9,769 nt of DNA from Aquificota bacterium. Lineage in GTDB: Bacteria; Thermosulfidibacterota; Thermosulfidibacteria; Thermosulfidibacterales; Thermosulfidibacteraceae. A program made the position numbers and the translations under genes. Location of the stretch: contig WGAU01000136.1 of NCBI GenBank assembly GCA_015494645.1, positions 1 through 9,769 of the forward strand. The letters run 5' to 3'. How positions within the stretch are numbered: position 1 is the stretch's first letter; each line of letters opens with the position of its first letter. The notes beneath the pieces are model-generated. The model saw nothing but the letters and a program-made list of their open reading frames with translations, searched no databases and was not told the origin of the DNA. This document shows positions 1 to 5,848 of the stretch, in pieces.

Positions 1-584
1 AGGATATTCTGAGAGGGCTTGTAGTTTCAGATTCTGTTAAGATGAGAAGGGCTGTTTTATTTTTAAAACTTGAAAGAGTTCACTTTGATAAGGGCGTTTC
101 AAGGGCAAGTGCAGGGACCGAAGCATTAGATATAAGAAGTGTTGAATTTCAAATTGGCTGGAATTTTACTAAGAGTTTATGGCAGCTTACCGATGGTAAG
201 TTTAAAAGCTAGCTTAGATTTTTGTTTGATGGTGATGTGCAGGCTTTTTGCAATGTGATTAACGAGTTTTCTCTTGATTTCTGCGACTATGAATTGAAAA
301 GAGCGGCTCTTTTTGCCTATTATCCTCGTGAGCTTGTAGGTTTTTACAAAAATCTTCGTGAGGAGATAAAATCTTTAAGAGGTAAAAAAGCCTTTGTGAT
401 ACGCCTGGGTAGATTTAAGACTTTTATGAATCAGACGGTGGGTATGCTTGAACCTACTGTTATTAATAGACTTTTTGGTGTTGATGAGACTGGTAGATTC
501 CCAAGGACTGAATGGGTTGCCTATTATCCAAGAAATGCTTTTAAAAAAGTTCCTCTTGGTTGGATGAGGTTTGAAGTGCAATAA
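1..584 (+). pseudogene. csm5: Csm5-like type III-A CRISPR RAMP protein, 5' end outside window, interrupted by in-frame TAG
   Basis: Csm5 is a RAMP-fold subunit at the crRNA 3'-end side of the type III-A Csm effector complex. The frame is open from base 3, with 69 codons up to a TAG at 210-212, then 123 more codons in the same frame to TAA at 582-584. The upstream half begins with RGLVVSDS, which matches the 'RGLxVxDS' segment of Csm5 after its N-terminal RAMP motif. The downstream half carries IRLGRFKTFMNQTVG, in the position of the Gly-rich loop, and ends FPRTEW...PLGWMRFEV, the Csm5-type 'P[KR]T...PLGW' terminus. Both halves therefore look like parts of one protein of usual length about 350-400 aa. 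The region is AT-richer than the housekeeping genes. The family call is from remembered motifs, not a search. The TAG could be a nonsense mutation, a recoded codon or a sequence error. The missing 5' part and the other csm genes should lie to the left. Confidence 0.68.
222..584 (+). CDS. C-terminal half of Csm5 as a possible separate ORF (TTG start)
   Basis: This 120-aa frame is what would be made if translation restarted after the TAG at 210-212. The only nearby start is TTG at 222, and I see no Shine-Dalgarno sequence in the few bases before it. It lies in the same frame as the interrupted upstream half. It contains the Csm5-like Gly-rich loop (residues 60-74), the FPRTEW segment (93-98) and the PLGW motif (111-114), but lacks the first RAMP half. 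I think it is the tail of the broken csm5 gene and not an independent gene, and list it separately because gene callers will report it. A genuinely split Csm5 made of two chains is a less likely alternative. Confidence 0.35.
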   Translation: MFDGDVQAFCNVINEFSLDFCDYELKRAALFAYYPRELVGFYKNLREEIKSLRGKKAFVIRLGRFKTFMNQTVGMLEPTVINRLFGVDETGRFPRTEWVAYYPRNAFKKVPLGWMRFEVQ

Positions 585-595
585 AAAGTCTATAA

Positions 596-680
596 TGCCG
601 GAGGCGGGATTCGAACCCGCACGGGCATTGCGCCCACAGCATCCTGAGTGCTGCGCGTCTCCCAGTTCCGCCACTCCGGC
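596..680 (-). tRNA. tRNA-Leu (anticodon CAG)
   Basis: On the minus strand this folds into a complete class II tRNA of 85 nt. The 7-bp acceptor stem is GCCGGAG/CTCCGGC with discriminator A at base 596. There is a D arm, an anticodon stem CAGCA/TGCTG with loop CTCAGGA (anticodon CAG at 644-646), a long variable arm GGGC/GCCC, and a T arm GCGGG-TTCGAAT-CCCGC. The long variable arm plus anticodon identify leucine, reading CUG. The CCA end is not encoded (CATTAT follows), unlike tRNA-Ala in this window. A five-T run on the minus strand lies just beyond the 3' end and overlaps the csm5 stop codon. The gene is convergent with csm5 and downstream of the Kazal gene. Confidence 0.97.
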
Positions 681-693
681 AGGTGCGCTCATT

Positions 694-722
694 CTTTTAA
701 GTCTGTTTCTTTTAGTTGTCAA
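694..722 (-). promoter_or_regulatory. Probable sigma70-type promoter of tRNA-Leu
   Basis: On the minus strand a perfect -35 TTGACA (722 to 717) is followed by 17 bp and a -10-like TAAAAG (699 to 694, 4/6 to consensus). This would place the start about 7 bases before the mature tRNA 5' end at 680. The -35 box overlaps the TGA stop codon (721-719) of the upstream Kazal gene, so the promoter begins exactly where that gene ends. No terminator separates the two, so read-through into the tRNA is also possible. Confidence 0.5.
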
Positions 723-1276
723 GGTTCTTCTTTGTCTTCTTCACCGTCCTCAGGCAATGGAATTGGTTTGTTGCATGGGATTGCTCTTGCATTAGTGATG
801 ACGAACCCTTTTCCAGTCCATTTCATGATAGCTTCGAAACATAGTCCGTTAAGTCCTGGGCCTTTTAGGGTTATCATAGGTATTATCAGTTTACCGGTGG
901 AGATGTCTAAAGTAGCTGTATTTTCATAGCACATGTCTTTAATATTACCTTCGCATGCTTCAGAGCGATCTATGTTTACGCCAGCTGCGTGTGCTTCACA
1001 GGCGTTAGGGTATGTATGACCATCACAACCACAAACGGGATTATAGTTTTGGATGCAGTATTGGGGTTTTGGATGGCAGTATCCGTAAGGGGCATCGCAG
1101 GTAGTTTTTGCACAGTAAAAGTTGTTTGGGCAATCTTCGTTGTTTGTGCATTCTATAGGTGTTGGCATGTAAGTATTGTTAGATAAGTAGATGTGGTTGG
1201 ATGAGCTGTAGCTTTGGATAGGTGTCAATAACAATATGCTTATGTATGTTGTTAAGAAAATAGCCTTTGTATCCAT
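719..1276 (-). CDS. Secreted Cys-rich protein with Kazal-type inhibitor domain
   Basis: A 185-aa protein that begins with a Sec signal peptide (K4, then hydrophobic IFLTTYISILLLTPI, likely cleaved near residues 21-25; no lipobox). It should therefore be exported. Residues 43-67 form a cysteine module (C43, C49, C55, C60, C67). Residues 74-108 carry the Kazal core PVCGCDGHTYPNAC with C74, C82, C84, C93 and C108. Kazal domains are compact disulfide-rich folds that often inhibit serine proteases, but the target here is unknown. Residues 116-168 form a further segment with C116, C146 and C168, resembling a beta-rich unit I associate with exported proteins. The tail is acidic (EDGEEDKEEP). There are 13 cysteines, an odd number. 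The ATG at 1276 has a strong ribosome site (AAAGGAGGAG). Its neighbours are two tRNA genes, so context says little about its job. Confidence 0.8.
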   Translation of the reverse strand: MDTKAIFLTTYISILLLTPIQSYSSSNHIYLSNNTYMPTPIECTNNEDCPNNFYCAKTTCDAPYGYCHPKPQYCIQNYNPVCGCDGHTYPNACEAHAAGVNIDRSEACEGNIKDMCYENTATLDISTGKLIIPMITLKGPGLNGLCFEAIMKWTGKGFVITNARAIPCNKPIPLPEDGEEDKEEP

Positions 1277-1298
1277 GAAACTCCTCCTTTTTTGTTAA

Positions 1299-1327
1299 AA
1301 ATTAGTTCGTTTTTGAGGGCTTGACAA
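1299..1327 (-). promoter_or_regulatory. Possible promoter of the Kazal-domain gene
   Basis: On the minus strand TTGTCA (1327 to 1322) and TAATTT (1304 to 1299) are separated by 17 bp, upstream of the ribosome site AAAGGAGGAG at 1281-1290. The -35 matches 5/6 but the -10 only about 3/6. The -35 overlaps the opposite-strand -35 of tRNA-Ala through the shared TTGACAA. Confidence 0.35.
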
Positions 1328-1349
1328 GGTGGGGTGGGATGCCTATATA
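1321..1349 (+). promoter_or_regulatory. Sigma70-type promoter of tRNA-Ala
   Basis: A perfect TTGACA (1321-1326), a 17-bp spacer and TATATA (1344-1349, 4/6 to TATAAT) lie just before the tRNA. The expected start is about 7 bases before the tRNA 5' end at 1364, a normal short leader for a tRNA gene. Confidence 0.6.
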
Positions 1350-1363
1350 TGTTTACCGCTGGT

Positions 1364-1439
1364 GGGGCCGTGGTGCAGTTGGGAGCACGCCAGATCGGCA
1401 TTCTGGAGGTCACCGGTTCGACTCCGGTCGGCTCCACCA
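1364..1439 (+). tRNA. tRNA-Ala (anticodon GGC) with unusual anticodon loop
   Basis: A complete 76-nt tRNA. The acceptor stem GGGGCCG/CGGCTCC contains G3:U70, the main alanine identity element. The D arm is GTGC/GCAC with G18G19 in the loop. The anticodon stem is CCAGA/TCTGG, the variable loop AGGTC, the T arm ACCGG-TTCGACT-CCGGT, and ACCA is encoded at the 3' end. The anticodon is GGC (1397-1399), reading GCC and GCU. The anticodon loop is TCGGCAT, so position 32 is U and position 33 is C, where bacterial tRNA-Ala(GGC) normally has A32 and the near-universal U33. All other positions look functional. A T-rich stretch (1440-1449) follows, then the convergent argJ stop 13 bp away. Confidence 0.96.
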
Positions 1440-1452
1440 TTTTTATTTTTGG

Positions 1453-2649
1453 TCAGCTTCTGTACTCGGCGTTGATCTTCACGTAGTCGTAGCTTAGGTC
1501 GCAGGTCCATACATGATACTGATACTTGCCAACCTTTAAATCCACAGTTATCACTATCTGATCCTTTCTCATGGCTAATTTAGCCCTTTCTTCGGTTTCC
1601 TTTCCCATGCCCATTCCGCAGGAGACCACCTGCACATCGTCAAACCATATGTCAATGGCGTTTGGATCTAAGGTTATGTCGGCTGCGCCTAAGGCACCCA
1701 TGATTCTTCCCCAGTTTGGATCTTCCCCAAAGAGGGCTGTTTTGAATAGTAGAGAGTTGCTGATCTTTCTGGCTGCTTTTTCGGCATCTTGAGGGGTTGT
1801 AGCGTTCTTGACAATAATTTTTGCCACTTTTGTGGCTCCTTCTCCATCCTTTACTATCATCAGGGCTAAGCTTTCACAAACCCTTGTGAGGAGGTTTTGG
1901 AAAAGTTCGTATTGTTTCTCGGGAAATTTCCTGCCTTTTGGGGATAAGAGTATGACGGTGTCGTTGGTGGATTGGTCTCCGTCTACGCTTATTCTGTTGA
2001 AGCTCTGTTCAACGGCGTTTTTTAGCATCTCCTGTAGTGTGTCAGGGGGAATTTCCACGTCTGTTGTTATGAAAGCAAGCATAGTGGCCATGTTTGGATA
2101 TATCATACCTGCTCCTTTGGCGCATCCACCGATTTTTATGGTTGTCTGTTCGTCAAGGATGGCCTCTACCGCTATGCGCTTTGGTTTTGTATCTGTGGTC
2201 ATTATGGCTTCGGCAAAGGGCAGATCATTTTCGTTTAGGCTTGAGCATGCAGACTTTATTCCATTTGTTACGTTTCCCATGGGCAGTGGTTCTCCTATAA
2301 CTCCGGTGGAGCATACAAGTACTTTCTCTTCCGGGAGGTTTAGTTCTTGGGCGGTTAAGCGGCACATCTCCTGAGCATCAAGTAACCCCCTGTTACCGGT
2401 GCAACAGTTGGCATTTCCGCTGTTTACCACTATGGCTTGGTATATTTTGTTTTTGTTAAGTTTTTCTGAGCTTATCTTTACAGGAGCGGCTTTAACTTTG
2501 TTTGTGGTAAAGGTGGCAGCAGCGTAGCATTCGGTTGTACCGAATAAAACTCCTAAATCCAACCGGTCCTTTTTTATCCCGCAGTTTACTCCAGAGGCTA
2601 AAAAGCCCTCAGGATAGCAAACCCCTCTATCAATCCATTTTATCTGCAT
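1453..2649 (-). CDS. argJ: Bifunctional ornithine acetyltransferase/N-acetylglutamate synthase
   Basis: ArgJ transfers the acetyl group from N-acetylornithine to glutamate and so recycles acetyl in arginine biosynthesis; bifunctional forms also use acetyl-CoA. The 398-aa length is typical. Visible hallmarks are the oxyanion-hole segment STGVIGEPLPM (114-124), TTDTKPK (151-157), KGAGMIYPNMATMLAF (178-193) with self-cleavage expected between A188 and T189 so that T189 becomes the nucleophile and new beta-chain N-terminus, KDGEGATK (267-274), EDPNWGRIMGALG (309-321) and the conserved C-terminus ending NAEYRS. Whether it is mono- or bifunctional cannot be read from sequence. The ATG at 2649 has a clear ribosome site (AAGGAGGGGG). 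It is transcribed alone in this window, divergent from the radical SAM gene and convergent with tRNA-Ala. No arginine repressor site was recognised. Confidence 0.98.
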   Translation of the reverse strand: MQIKWIDRGVCYPEGFLASGVNCGIKKDRLDLGVLFGTTECYAAATFTTNKVKAAPVKISSEKLNKNKIYQAIVVNSGNANCCTGNRGLLDAQEMCRLTAQELNLPEEKVLVCSTGVIGEPLPMGNVTNGIKSACSSLNENDLPFAEAIMTTDTKPKRIAVEAILDEQTTIKIGGCAKGAGMIYPNMATMLAFITTDVEIPPDTLQEMLKNAVEQSFNRISVDGDQSTNDTVILLSPKGRKFPEKQYELFQNLLTRVCESLALMIVKDGEGATKVAKIIVKNATTPQDAEKAARKISNSLLFKTALFGEDPNWGRIMGALGAADITLDPNAIDIWFDDVQVVSCGMGMGKETEERAKLAMRKDQIVITVDLKVGKYQYHVWTCDLSYDYVKINAEYRS

Positions 2650-2680
2650 CTTTCCCCCTCCTTACTGCATTCGGTTTTAT

Positions 2681-2709
2681 AGGATACATTTCTTATGTTT
2701 ATGTAGCAA
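2681..2709 (-). promoter_or_regulatory. Possible argJ promoter
   Basis: On the minus strand TTGCTA (2709 to 2704) and TATCCT (2686 to 2681) are separated by 17 bp, each 4/6 to the sigma70 consensus, and lie upstream of the argJ ribosome site. The 117-bp divergent gap (2650-2766) holds nothing else I can identify; no convincing plus-strand promoter for the radical SAM gene was found in it. Confidence 0.4.
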
Positions 2710-2766
2710 TGTTTCGTCTGTTAGCTTGCTTGTTTGGTTACTTTATGGCATTTGCCTTTTCAAAAG

Positions 2767-3639
2767 ATGTTGGTTGATGGTGCTTATTCAAAACGGGTAA
2801 ATGGTGGGATCGTTTGCAAGCTTTGTATTTTTAACTGTTTTTTGTCTCCTGGATCTGTGGGAAAATGTTCTGTCAGGTGTAATATAGGTGGTACGCTTTA
2901 TCTTACCGCCTACGGTTCTGTTTCTAAGGTAAGGGTGGTGCCCAAAAGGAGGGTTCCCCTTGTTTACGGTAGGTCTGGTCATTGGCTCAAGGTGGGGATT
3001 TTGGGGTGTAATCTTAGGTGTGCTTACTGTTTTAACTGGGATGTTGCTTACGGTGATGCTGTCAAGGCAGCAAGTACCGTTCAGAGTATGACTCCAGATG
3101 AATTGGTGCAGGAGGCGGTTCTAAAGGGGTGCGTTGGTATTTGTTTTTCTTATACGGAGCCTACTGTGTGTGTAGAGTATGTTTTGGATGTTTTTGAAAA
3201 GGCTAAATCTTTCGGGCTTTCCACGTGTGTTCACACCAATGGTCTTTTTGGAAAGGATGTGGCTAAGGATTTATCCTGTGTTTGTGATGTTTTTATCTTT
3301 GATGTGAAGGCATACTCTAAGGATGTATATCGTCGTATAACAGGTAATAGCTACCATTCCATTCGGGTTCTTGAGAATATGCAGCATGTGTATTCTCAAG
3401 GATCCAACGTTGAAGTGGTTACCACTATTATTCCTGGATACAATGATAGTGTCTTTGAGGTGCGTTCTATATTGAGGTGGATTCTGGTCAATTTATCGGA
3501 GGATGTGGTTTGGCATCTCTATCCGTGCAGACCGGTTCCTAACTTGTATAATGTAGGTAGCGTGCCTGCTGATAAGCTTATAAAGATTTCGGAGATTGCC
3601 ATTTCTGAAGGCCTGAAGAGGGTTGTTCTGCATACTTGA
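2767..3639 (+). CDS. Radical SAM protein, PflA-like (COG1180/AmmeMemoRadiSam-related)
   Basis: Probable SAM-cleaving iron-sulfur enzyme of the pyruvate formate-lyase-activase-like group; the substrate is unknown. With the ATG at 2767 it has 290 aa. A four-cysteine N-terminal knot (C17, C20, C24, C34, pattern CKLCIFNC...GKC) is followed by VR.N..G.L....YG and a PLVY segment. The radical SAM motif is CNLRCAYC (C81, C85, C88), binding the 4Fe-4S cluster. Further conserved blocks are SYTEPTVCVEY, HTNG, FDVKAYS and TTIIPGYNDS. This order matches the AmmeMemoRadiSam type. It departs from that type in having FNW where CQNW is usual, WHLYPCRPVPN where a WHFSRFFP-like segment is usual, and an end at GLKRVVLHT without the usual Cys-containing tail. 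No AMMECR1 or MEMO1 partner is visible. A frame-consistent TTG at 2734 would add 11 residues, but neither start has a good ribosome site; the ATG fits the family N-terminus. It lies 50 bp before recA. Confidence 0.85.
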   Translation: MLVDGAYSKRVNGGIVCKLCIFNCFLSPGSVGKCSVRCNIGGTLYLTAYGSVSKVRVVPKRRVPLVYGRSGHWLKVGILGCNLRCAYCFNWDVAYGDAVKAASTVQSMTPDELVQEAVLKGCVGICFSYTEPTVCVEYVLDVFEKAKSFGLSTCVHTNGLFGKDVAKDLSCVCDVFIFDVKAYSKDVYRRITGNSYHSIRVLENMQHVYSQGSNVEVVTTIIPGYNDSVFEVRSILRWILVNLSEDVVWHLYPCRPVPNLYNVGSVPADKLIKISEIAISEGLKRVVLHT

Positions 3640-3652
3640 TATTTGATATACT
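3623..3652 (+). promoter_or_regulatory. Possible internal promoter for recA
   Basis: TTGTTC (3623-3628), an 18-bp spacer and TATACT (3647-3652, 5/6 to TATAAT) overlap the end of the radical SAM gene and precede the recA ATG at 3690. The -35 is weak (3/6). I see no E. coli-type (CTG-N10-CAG) or Bacillus-type (GAAC-N4-GTTC) LexA site here, so SOS control cannot be supported from this sequence. Confidence 0.33.
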
Positions 3653-3689
3653 TTTAAAAAATTTACAAGGTTCAGTGGGGGATTGTCTT

Positions 3690-4727
3690 ATGGAAAAAGA
3701 GCGTCAGAAGGTGTTGGAAAGGGTGATCTCTGACATAGAGAAGCAGTTTGGTAAAGGCTCAATCATGCGTCTCGGAGAGAAAGAAGCCCTTATGGATGTT
3801 AAAGTAATACCCACGGGGGCGTTGAGCTTGGATATAGCTTTGGGTATTGGAGGGATACCTCGAGGTAGGATTACAGAGATTTTTGGTTTGGAAGCCAGTG
3901 GAAAAACCACCCTTGCCCTTTCCATAGTGGCTCAGGCCCAGAAAAATGGAGGAGTAGCTGCGTTTATAGATGCAGAGCATGCTTTGGATCCTGTTTATGC
4001 TCAGAGAATAGGGGTGGACACGGAAAATCTGCTTATATCTCAACCTGATACGGGAGAGCAGGCCTTGGAGGTTGCTGAGAGTTTGGTGAGAAGTGGGGCG
4101 GTGGATGTCATTGTTGTAGATTCTGTGGCGGCGCTGGTTCCTAAGGCAGAGCTTGATGGAGATATGGGCGATACCCATGTGGGATTGCAGGCGAGGCTTA
4201 TGTCTCAGGCGCTCAGGAAGCTTACGGGTGTGGTGAGTAAGTCAAATACGGCTTTGATATTTATTAACCAGATAAGAAAGACCATAGGGCCTTCTTTCTT
4301 TGGTGGAGGTGGAGAGACCACTACAGGTGGTATGGCTCTCAAGTTTTACGCTTCGGTGCGTTTGGAGATAAAGAAAGCGGGTACCATGAGGGATAATAAG
4401 ACGGGACAGATATTGGGTATAAGGAGCAAGGTGAGGGTGGTGAAGAACAAACTGGCTCCTCCCTTCAGGGAGGCTGAGTTTGATATAGTGTACGGGGAGG
4501 GTATATCCCACGAGGGATGTTTGGTGGATCTTGGGTTGTCTTACGGTTTGGTTACTAAAAGTGGTTCGTGGTTCTCTTATGGTGATATAAGGTTAGGTCA
4601 GGGAAGGGAAAAAGCAATCCAGTATCTAAAAGAGCATCCTGATGTAGCGAGGGAGCTTGAAGAGAGGATTCTGAAGCTTTCGGGTCTGTTGAAGGAGGAG
4701 GTTAAGGATGGGGCTGGAGAGGCTTAA
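3690..4727 (+). CDS. recA: Recombinase RecA
   Basis: RecA coats single-stranded DNA, drives strand exchange in recombinational repair and stimulates LexA self-cleavage. The ATG at 3690 gives 345 aa and the usual start (IEKQFGKGSIMRLGE at 16-30); a longer in-frame reading from TTG 3636 would add 18 unrelated residues and is rejected. A G-rich site (GGGGGA) lies about 8 bases before the ATG. Visible are Walker A GLEASGKT (66-73), the catalytic glutamate E96 in DAEHALD, Walker B VIVVDS (140-145), loop L1 near 157-165, and the ATP-cap/polymerisation regions. No intein. Loop L2 is unusual: KTIGPSFFGGGGETTTGG (197-214) has two extra residues and four glycines where most RecAs have GVMFGNPETTTGG. 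The 3' end overlaps pilT by 20 bp and holds the pilT ribosome site. Confidence 0.99.
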   Translation: MEKERQKVLERVISDIEKQFGKGSIMRLGEKEALMDVKVIPTGALSLDIALGIGGIPRGRITEIFGLEASGKTTLALSIVAQAQKNGGVAAFIDAEHALDPVYAQRIGVDTENLLISQPDTGEQALEVAESLVRSGAVDVIVVDSVAALVPKAELDGDMGDTHVGLQARLMSQALRKLTGVVSKSNTALIFINQIRKTIGPSFFGGGGETTTGGMALKFYASVRLEIKKAGTMRDNKTGQILGIRSKVRVVKNKLAPPFREAEFDIVYGEGISHEGCLVDLGLSYGLVTKSGSWFSYGDIRLGQGREKAIQYLKEHPDVARELEERILKLSGLLKEEVKDGAGEA

Positions 4728-5832
4728 AAGTATTGCGGAAAAAGCTGTAGAAACAAAGGCTTCTGACATACACCTTAAAGTGGGAAGAAAGCCTGTATTT
4801 AGGATAGATGGTGAGCTAAAGGAGCAGAGTGAGTTTGAGGTGATCACTCAGGATTTTATGAAGGAGCTTGTAGCACAGACTCTTCCTAAAAGAAGGGAAA
4901 GGGACTTGGAGGAACATGGCTCTGCCGATTTTGCCATAAGTATATCTGGGGTAGGTCGTTTCAGGGCCAATCTGTTTCTACAAAGAAACACTTACGCTAT
5001 GGTTTTGAGGATAGTACCCTTTGATGTGCCGGAGTTTGAGGAGTTGAATCTACCTCCGGTGATTAAGAAGCTTGCAGAGGAAGAGAGAAGGGGTCTTGTT
5101 TTGGTAACAGGTATAACCGGTTCCGGAAAGTCTACCACCTTGGCTGCTATGATTAAGCACATAGCTAAGACAAGGCCTGTGAACATCATCACCATAGAAG
5201 ATCCCATTGAGTACCTCATAAGCGACGAGAAGGCTATAATATCCCAGAGAGAGCTTGGAAGCGATTTTTCCACCTTTGCCTATGCCTTGAGGGCGGCCCT
5301 TAGGCAGGACCCAGATGTGATAATGGTGGGTGAGATGAGGGATTTAGAAACGATCAGGACGGCCCTTTTAGCTGCTGAGACGGGTCATCTTGTCCTTTCA
5401 ACGCTTCACACTTTGGATGCGCCGGAAACAATTAACAGAATCATTACTGCCTATCCTCCCCACGAGCAGGAAAGTGTGAGGCTCCAGCTTGCTTCTGTTC
5501 TAAGGGCTACTATTTCCCAGAGGCTCTTAGCTAAGGTTGGAGGGGGTAGGGTTCCTGCATGTGAGGTTATGATCAATACTCCAGCTATAAAAGAGTGCAT
5601 ACTCAATCCAGAAAAGTTTGATGAAATAAGGGCTCTAATAGAAAAGGGTAAGGAGGCGTATGGGACCCAGACCTTTGATCAGTCCCTTTACGATCTATAT
5701 CAGGCGGGACTCATCACTTACGAAGAGGCTCTGGCAAATGCTACCAATAGAGATGACTTTGAGCTCAGGGTTAAGGGTATTGTTGGCACCGCTGATATGA
5801 TGGATAGCTTTTTGAGCGACAATCAATACTGA
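4708..5832 (+). CDS. pilT: Type IV pilus retraction ATPase, PilT/PilU family
   Basis: A cytoplasmic hexameric ATPase that depolymerises type IV pili for twitching motility, surface sensing or DNA uptake. Its 374 aa is a usual length. The N-terminal PAS-like domain contains SDIHLKVG (19-26) and RANLFLQR (86-93). The core has Walker A GITGSGKS (135-142), Asp box TIEDPIEY (162-169), Walker B DPDVIMVGEMRD (201-212) and His box GHLVLSTLHT (226-235). The C-terminal region has EIRALIEKGKEAYGTQTFDQSL, where canonical PilT carries AIRNLI, so the exact paralog (PilT or PilU) is open. The ATG at 4708 sits inside the recA 3' end with GGAGGAG 7 bases upstream. This overlap indicates translational coupling with recA. 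No pilus assembly genes (pilB, pilC) lie in this window. Confidence 0.94.
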   Translation: MGLERLKSIAEKAVETKASDIHLKVGRKPVFRIDGELKEQSEFEVITQDFMKELVAQTLPKRRERDLEEHGSADFAISISGVGRFRANLFLQRNTYAMVLRIVPFDVPEFEELNLPPVIKKLAEEERRGLVLVTGITGSGKSTTLAAMIKHIAKTRPVNIITIEDPIEYLISDEKAIISQRELGSDFSTFAYALRAALRQDPDVIMVGEMRDLETIRTALLAAETGHLVLSTLHTLDAPETINRIITAYPPHEQESVRLQLASVLRATISQRLLAKVGGGRVPACEVMINTPAIKECILNPEKFDEIRALIEKGKEAYGTQTFDQSLYDLYQAGLITYEEALANATNRDDFELRVKGIVGTADMMDSFLSDNQY

Positions 5833-5848
5833 TAAAGGGGAGTGGGCT

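Noticed and set aside
1..600. CRISPR repeats near the csm5 gene
   Set aside because: No regularly spaced direct repeats are present anywhere in the window; any array must lie outside it.
375..722. Minus-strand ORF across the csm5 end and tRNA-Leu
   Set aside because: It reads through the tRNA gene and antisense to the Csm5-like frame, with no recognisable protein features.
571..929. Plus-strand ORFs over tRNA-Leu and the Kazal gene
   Set aside because: They are antisense to a tRNA and to a gene with signal peptide, ribosome site and a conserved domain.
1395..1401. Reading the 1364-1439 tRNA as tRNA-Pro(CGG) with a normal U33
   Set aside because: Shifting the loop by one base breaks the anticodon stem, and G3:U70 marks the tRNA as alanine.
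1252..1440. Minus-strand ORF across tRNA-Ala
   Set aside because: It is an antisense reading of the tRNA, a common false ORF (GVEPVTSRMPIWRAP type).
1440..1450. T-rich stretch after tRNA-Ala as an intrinsic terminator
   Set aside because: No separate GC-rich hairpin precedes it; only the tRNA itself is upstream, so I did not list a terminator.
3636..3689. Longer RecA start at TTG 3636
   Set aside because: The extra 18 residues do not resemble RecA, and the ATG at 3690 gives the normal N-terminus and length.
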